Shown here: positions 61,114 to 64,000 of the stretch, piece by piece
Position numbering within the stretch: the first letter of the stretch is position 1
How the letters are laid out: every line of letters starts with the position of its first letter
From: an uncultured Flavobacteriales bacterium
GTDB taxonomy: Bacteria; Bacteroidota; Bacteroidia; Flavobacteriales_D; Parvicellaceae
Assembly (NCBI GenBank): GCA_943787725.1
Contig: CALSNM010000017.1
Coordinates: 1-64,000 of the forward strand
Direction: 5' to 3'
Length of the DNA: 64,000 nucleotides
The notes under the pieces: model-generated
The model's input: the letters and a program-made list of their open reading frames with translations, nothing else
What the model was told of the DNA's origin: nothing
Database searches by the model: none
Translations under genes and position numbers: made by a program

Positions 61114-62337
61114 TTTTCTTCTCTTATGATTATGATAGATTTTTCATTTGAAATATTCATTGCTGGTATTCCCTTATTGTTTTCGATTTTTCCGGTAATA
61201 CAAACTTTTCTATTGTTTAGCTCAATTTCAGGCATGTAGCTAAAGTTGGGCCGATTATCCTTCCAAATTGCAACACTAAATATTTGATTTGGAAATTTCT
61301 TATCCAAATTTAAGAAAGTTGCACCAGATTTCTCACTATATTTTGTAGATACTACTGTTCCGCATACAGTAGATTTTGTTCCAATGTTATATTTTGCTTG
61401 AACTGTGTTAATCATTCCTTTTTCTAGAGTTGTAGGGTTTAAGGGAGCTACATCACCTTTCTTGCTTCCTGATTGCCATATGTCGATATCGATTTTTTGT
61501 TCTATGAAATCTTCATCCTTAATTTTTGAAAAAAAGTTAATACCGGTTAAAACTTCTACACTATCGATACTGATTGCATAACTCATTATTGGATAATCAC
61601 AGATTCCGTTTGGCATAACAAAACCAATGCCTCTATGATTCGAATTATCAAGTATTACTTTGTAAAATAAGTTAGGAATACTGACTTCATTTTCTCTATC
61701 TTGATTCCTCATTACAGGCAAACTGTCGTGTAATATCCCTCCTGTAACTACATAAACTTGTATTTTATTCTCGATAACATATTCTCTAATTGCGTTTTCT
61801 AGTTCAGCCCATCTCTCTCTATTTAATTCGGGTAATTGTGGTGCCATGTTTGAATAAAAATAGGACTCACTTAAAGCAGTTTTAGACCATCTGAAATCTG
61901 CACTAGGAGCAAGGTGACCTCTGTCATACCCACTATACCAATAATCGGCTTTACTAGCTGTTCCAGAAGTGACCAATTTATCTTTTCTGAAATTATTGGT
62001 TCTGGATACATTTCCCTTTTCTACATCTGGTAATATAATATGACTTACCCATTGAGCCTGCTCATGCTTCTCATTATACCCTAAAATAATTGCCTCATGA
62101 TATATTACTTCAACTTTTTCATTACAAACTGGATTACCAACAGCAATTAAGATCATTTTGGATTTTATGCAATTTAAGTTGTTCTAGTTGACCTAAAAGC
62201 TCATTTCTTCTTATGTCGATAGAGTCAATTTTAGTTGAAATAAATATAATTTCTTTTTCAGTCTCATTTTGCGATACAGAAGAAATGCTAAGGCAACCTA
62301 CTATCAATACAATAAGATATCGAATTTTAATATGCAT
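61110..62337 (-). CDS. Exported DNA/RNA non-specific endonuclease with OB-fold domain (one frameshift as assembled)
   Basis: After removing one base near 62160-62175 the gene gives 408 residues, starting at the ATG at 62337 with a signal peptide (IVLIVGCLSISSVSQ) and a short coiled coil (IDSIDIRRNELLGQLEQLK). The ββα-metal nuclease domain has EAIILGYNEKHEQAQWVSHI, DRGHLAPSADFRWS (catalytic His) and FYSNMAPQLPELNRERW (Asn). A C-terminal OB-fold nucleic-acid-binding domain follows (VCGTVVSTKYSEKSGATFLN). The product degrades DNA and RNA outside the cytoplasm. It overlaps the next gene downstream by four bases. Confidence 0.83.
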
Positions 62338-62342
62338 ATTGC

Positions 62343-62900
62343 TCAAGCTTTCCATTTTATTCCGCAACCAATACTTGGCAGTTGTTCAAAGTCAATAACT
62401 TTATTTTCTAACAAATAATTAAATGCTTTTCTCAAATCCTTCCCATCGCTTTGATAATTGTTGCCAGGCCGGGATTTATCCATCTGACCTCGGTAAATAC
62501 ATTTTAGTTCTGCATTAAATACATTTATATCCGGCGTGCAAGCAGCGGTATATGCTTTTGCCACCTCTTGTGTATCATCATATAAATAAGGAAATGGGAA
62601 ATTATAATTCGCAGCAAATAGTTTCATATTTTCAGGAGAGTCATCTGGATAGTTTATTACATCATTTGAACTAATAACAACAAATCCAATTCCTTTTTTC
62701 AAATAATCATTGCCAATTCTTACCAGCTCATCAATTATATCAATCACAAAGGGACAATGATTGCAGATGAAAAAAACCGCCGTACCTTTTGCACCTTTTA
62801 ATTCTGAAAGACTATAACTTTTCCCTGTAATCACATCTGGTAATGTAAAGTCGGGAGCCTTAAAGCCTAATTCAATTTGAATAGTTGGAGTTCTAGCCAT
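62343..62900 (-). CDS. Thioredoxin-like/AhpC-TSA family protein
   Basis: 185 residues. LGFKAPDFTLPDVITGKSYS, then the redox CxxC in FFICNHCPFVIDIIDELVRI, DDTQEVAKAYTAACTPDINV and GSDGKDLRKAFNYLLE-like DGKDLRKAFNYLL. No signal peptide is seen. Homologues act as thiol reductases or peroxidases. It lies 5 bp upstream of the nuclease gene start on the same strand and may be co-transcribed. Confidence 0.87.
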   Translation of the reverse strand: MARTPTIQIELGFKAPDFTLPDVITGKSYSLSELKGAKGTAVFFICNHCPFVIDIIDELVRIGNDYLKKGIGFVVISSNDVINYPDDSPENMKLFAANYNFPFPYLYDDTQEVAKAYTAACTPDINVFNAELKCIYRGQMDKSRPGNNYQSDGKDLRKAFNYLLENKVIDFEQLPSIGCGIKWKA

Positions 62901-63002
62901 TTTATTTATTTTTGGTATCGAGGTAAAAATAAAGACTTCTGGCCATATTATGTCTTTGAACTTCTATTTTCATTTGCGCACTTTTTAACAAAATAATAAA
63001 AC

Positions 63003-64000
63003 ATGTTTAAATCCTTTTTTATTGTAATACTATTTTCTCCAATTTTTCTCTTTCTCAGACAGAATTAAATGATTCTTCAATGATTCGATATATTTTCGAT
63101 GAAGCCTTAACAAATGGAGAATGTCATCAAAATTTAAAGGAATTATGCAAGGGTGTTGGACATAGAATCAGCGGTTCTAATGCATCCTATAAAGCAATTG
63201 CTTGGGGTCAAAAAGTCTTGAAAAGATATGCTTTGGATTCCATTTACTTACAGGAAATTCTAGTTCCCCATTGGGTAAGGGGAAGTAAAGAGCGTCTAGA
63301 CTTTTCTTCGAAACAAATAAAGCTGTATCAATCTAAATGTTTGGCCTATGGTGGATCTGTTGGAACAAATGGTGTTTTAAAAGGGAATATTGTAGAAGTA
63401 AAATCATGGGATGAATTGGATGAATTAGGCGAAAAAAAAATAAAAGGCAATTTCGTTTTTTACAATCGACCAATGAATCCTACACGGCTAAGTACATTTC
63501 ACGCATATGGTGGGTGCGTAGACCAAAGATATTGGGGAGCTGTTAGAGCCTCAAAACTCGGAGCCATAGGTGTTCTTGTGCGTTCTATGACATTAAAACA
63601 AGATTTGAATCCACATACAGGTTCTATGACTTATGAAGGAGCTGATTTAAAAATTCCCTCAGTTGCTATTAGCACCGTCGATGCACATAATTTAAGCGAA
63701 CAATTAAAAAAGGATAAAGAAACTGAAGCAAAAATGAAGTTGGGATGTAAAACTTTGCCCGATACAGTATCTTACAATGTAATAGCCGAAATAAAAGGAA
63801 GTGAATTTCCAGACAAAATAATTGTTGTTGGCGGCCATTTGGATTCATGGGATGTTGGGGAAGGAGCGCATGATGACGGAGCTGGAATTGTGCAGAGTAT
63901 TGAAGTATTGAAAATTTTTAAAAATCTAGGAATACAACCAAAACATACTATCCGATGTATTCTTTATATGAATGAAGAAAATGGAAATAGAGGGGGTAAA
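63003..64000 (+). CDS. M28 family metallopeptidase, 5' part (runs off window; frame break near the signal peptide)
   Basis: The first ATG at 63003 opens a hydrophobic leader (MFKSFFIVILFSP), but the frame then stops at 63066-63068. The next frame gives a long open product from SQTELNDSSMIRYIFDEALT to the end of the window. The protein contains a PA-like insertion (AAISTVDA-type IPSVAISTVDAHNLSEQ) and the first metal ligands of M28 in VVGGHLDSWDVGEGAHDDGA (His, Asp, and Asp) and the catalytic Glu pair in YMNEENGNRGGK. It is a secreted zinc aminopeptidase. The leader break requires two extra bases (or one missing) around 63035-63055. Confidence 0.8.

Overview
The window is a low-GC chromosomal segment of a member of the Bacteroidota, most likely a marine or aquatic Flavobacteriales (Crocinitomicaceae/Cryomorphaceae-like). 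The evidence is lineage-typical content: type IX secretion (T9SS) sorting domains (gliding-motility C-terminal domain at 7.6-7.9 kb, short Por-type tails on the endonuclease at 17.2 kb, the subtilase at 35.5 kb and the protein at 56.5 kb), a PorE-like OmpA protein, DUF4836, DUF6150, BatA-type vWA proteins, ribosomal protein THX, and promoters of the Bacteroidota TAnnTTTG type. Assignment below phylum is inference.

Layout. 1-7.9 kb: the 3' part of a giant secreted adhesin-like gene (LRR, PKD, beta-helix, then two families of Ig-like repeats, then the T9SS type B domain), broken as assembled by roughly 39 single-base insertions. 7.9-12.9 kb: a small secreted protein, a gene-free stretch, and a 3.6-kb islet bounded by a tRNA-Arg gene and a displaced 3' fragment of that tRNA, carrying one large beta-propeller/SpoIIE-phosphatase sensor. 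13-25.9 kb: mostly housekeeping genes on the minus strand (DHOase-like protein, BatA-like vWA protein, TIGR02757, radical SAM, DUF1456, MsrB, HemB, M42 peptidase) with YaaA, a transglutaminase-like protein and endonuclease I on the plus strand. 26-34.7 kb: an envelope cluster on the plus strand (TPR protein, PorE-like protein, YcbB-like L,D-transpeptidase, DUF4836 lipoprotein, SKYDAD-repeat protein), with a second L,D-transpeptidase convergent. 34.7-41.6 kb: THX, subtilase, 2-oxoacid dehydrogenase E1 beta and alpha, and a beta-barrel, all minus. 41.7-51.7 kb: FabG, vWA protein, YdcF, sterol desaturase, ClpB, NlpC/P60, aminopeptidase. 51.7-56.4 kb: tRNA-His, then a Zur-like regulator divergent from a candidate zinc-uptake operon. 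56.5-64 kb: T9SS protein, hotdog protein, exonuclease/GIY-YIG nuclease, 5-FTHF cyclo-ligase, DNA/RNA endonuclease, thioredoxin-like protein and the start of an M28 peptidase.

Two results stand out. First, a Fur-family gene is divergent from a TonB receptor with a His-rich loop, a small unrecognised membrane protein and two lipoproteins, with two TGCAAC/GTTGC palindromes in the shared promoter region: a plausible Zur-controlled zinc-scavenging locus. Second, nearly all broken genes here (E1 beta, ClpB, DHOase, NlpC, subtilase, giant adhesin and others) carry single-base insertions rather than deletions, and the extra base usually turns one codon into four bases holding two synonymous third positions. 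That looks like collapsed strain or repeat-copy polymorphism in the consensus rather than pseudogenes, and it restores family-typical lengths when one base of each pair is removed.
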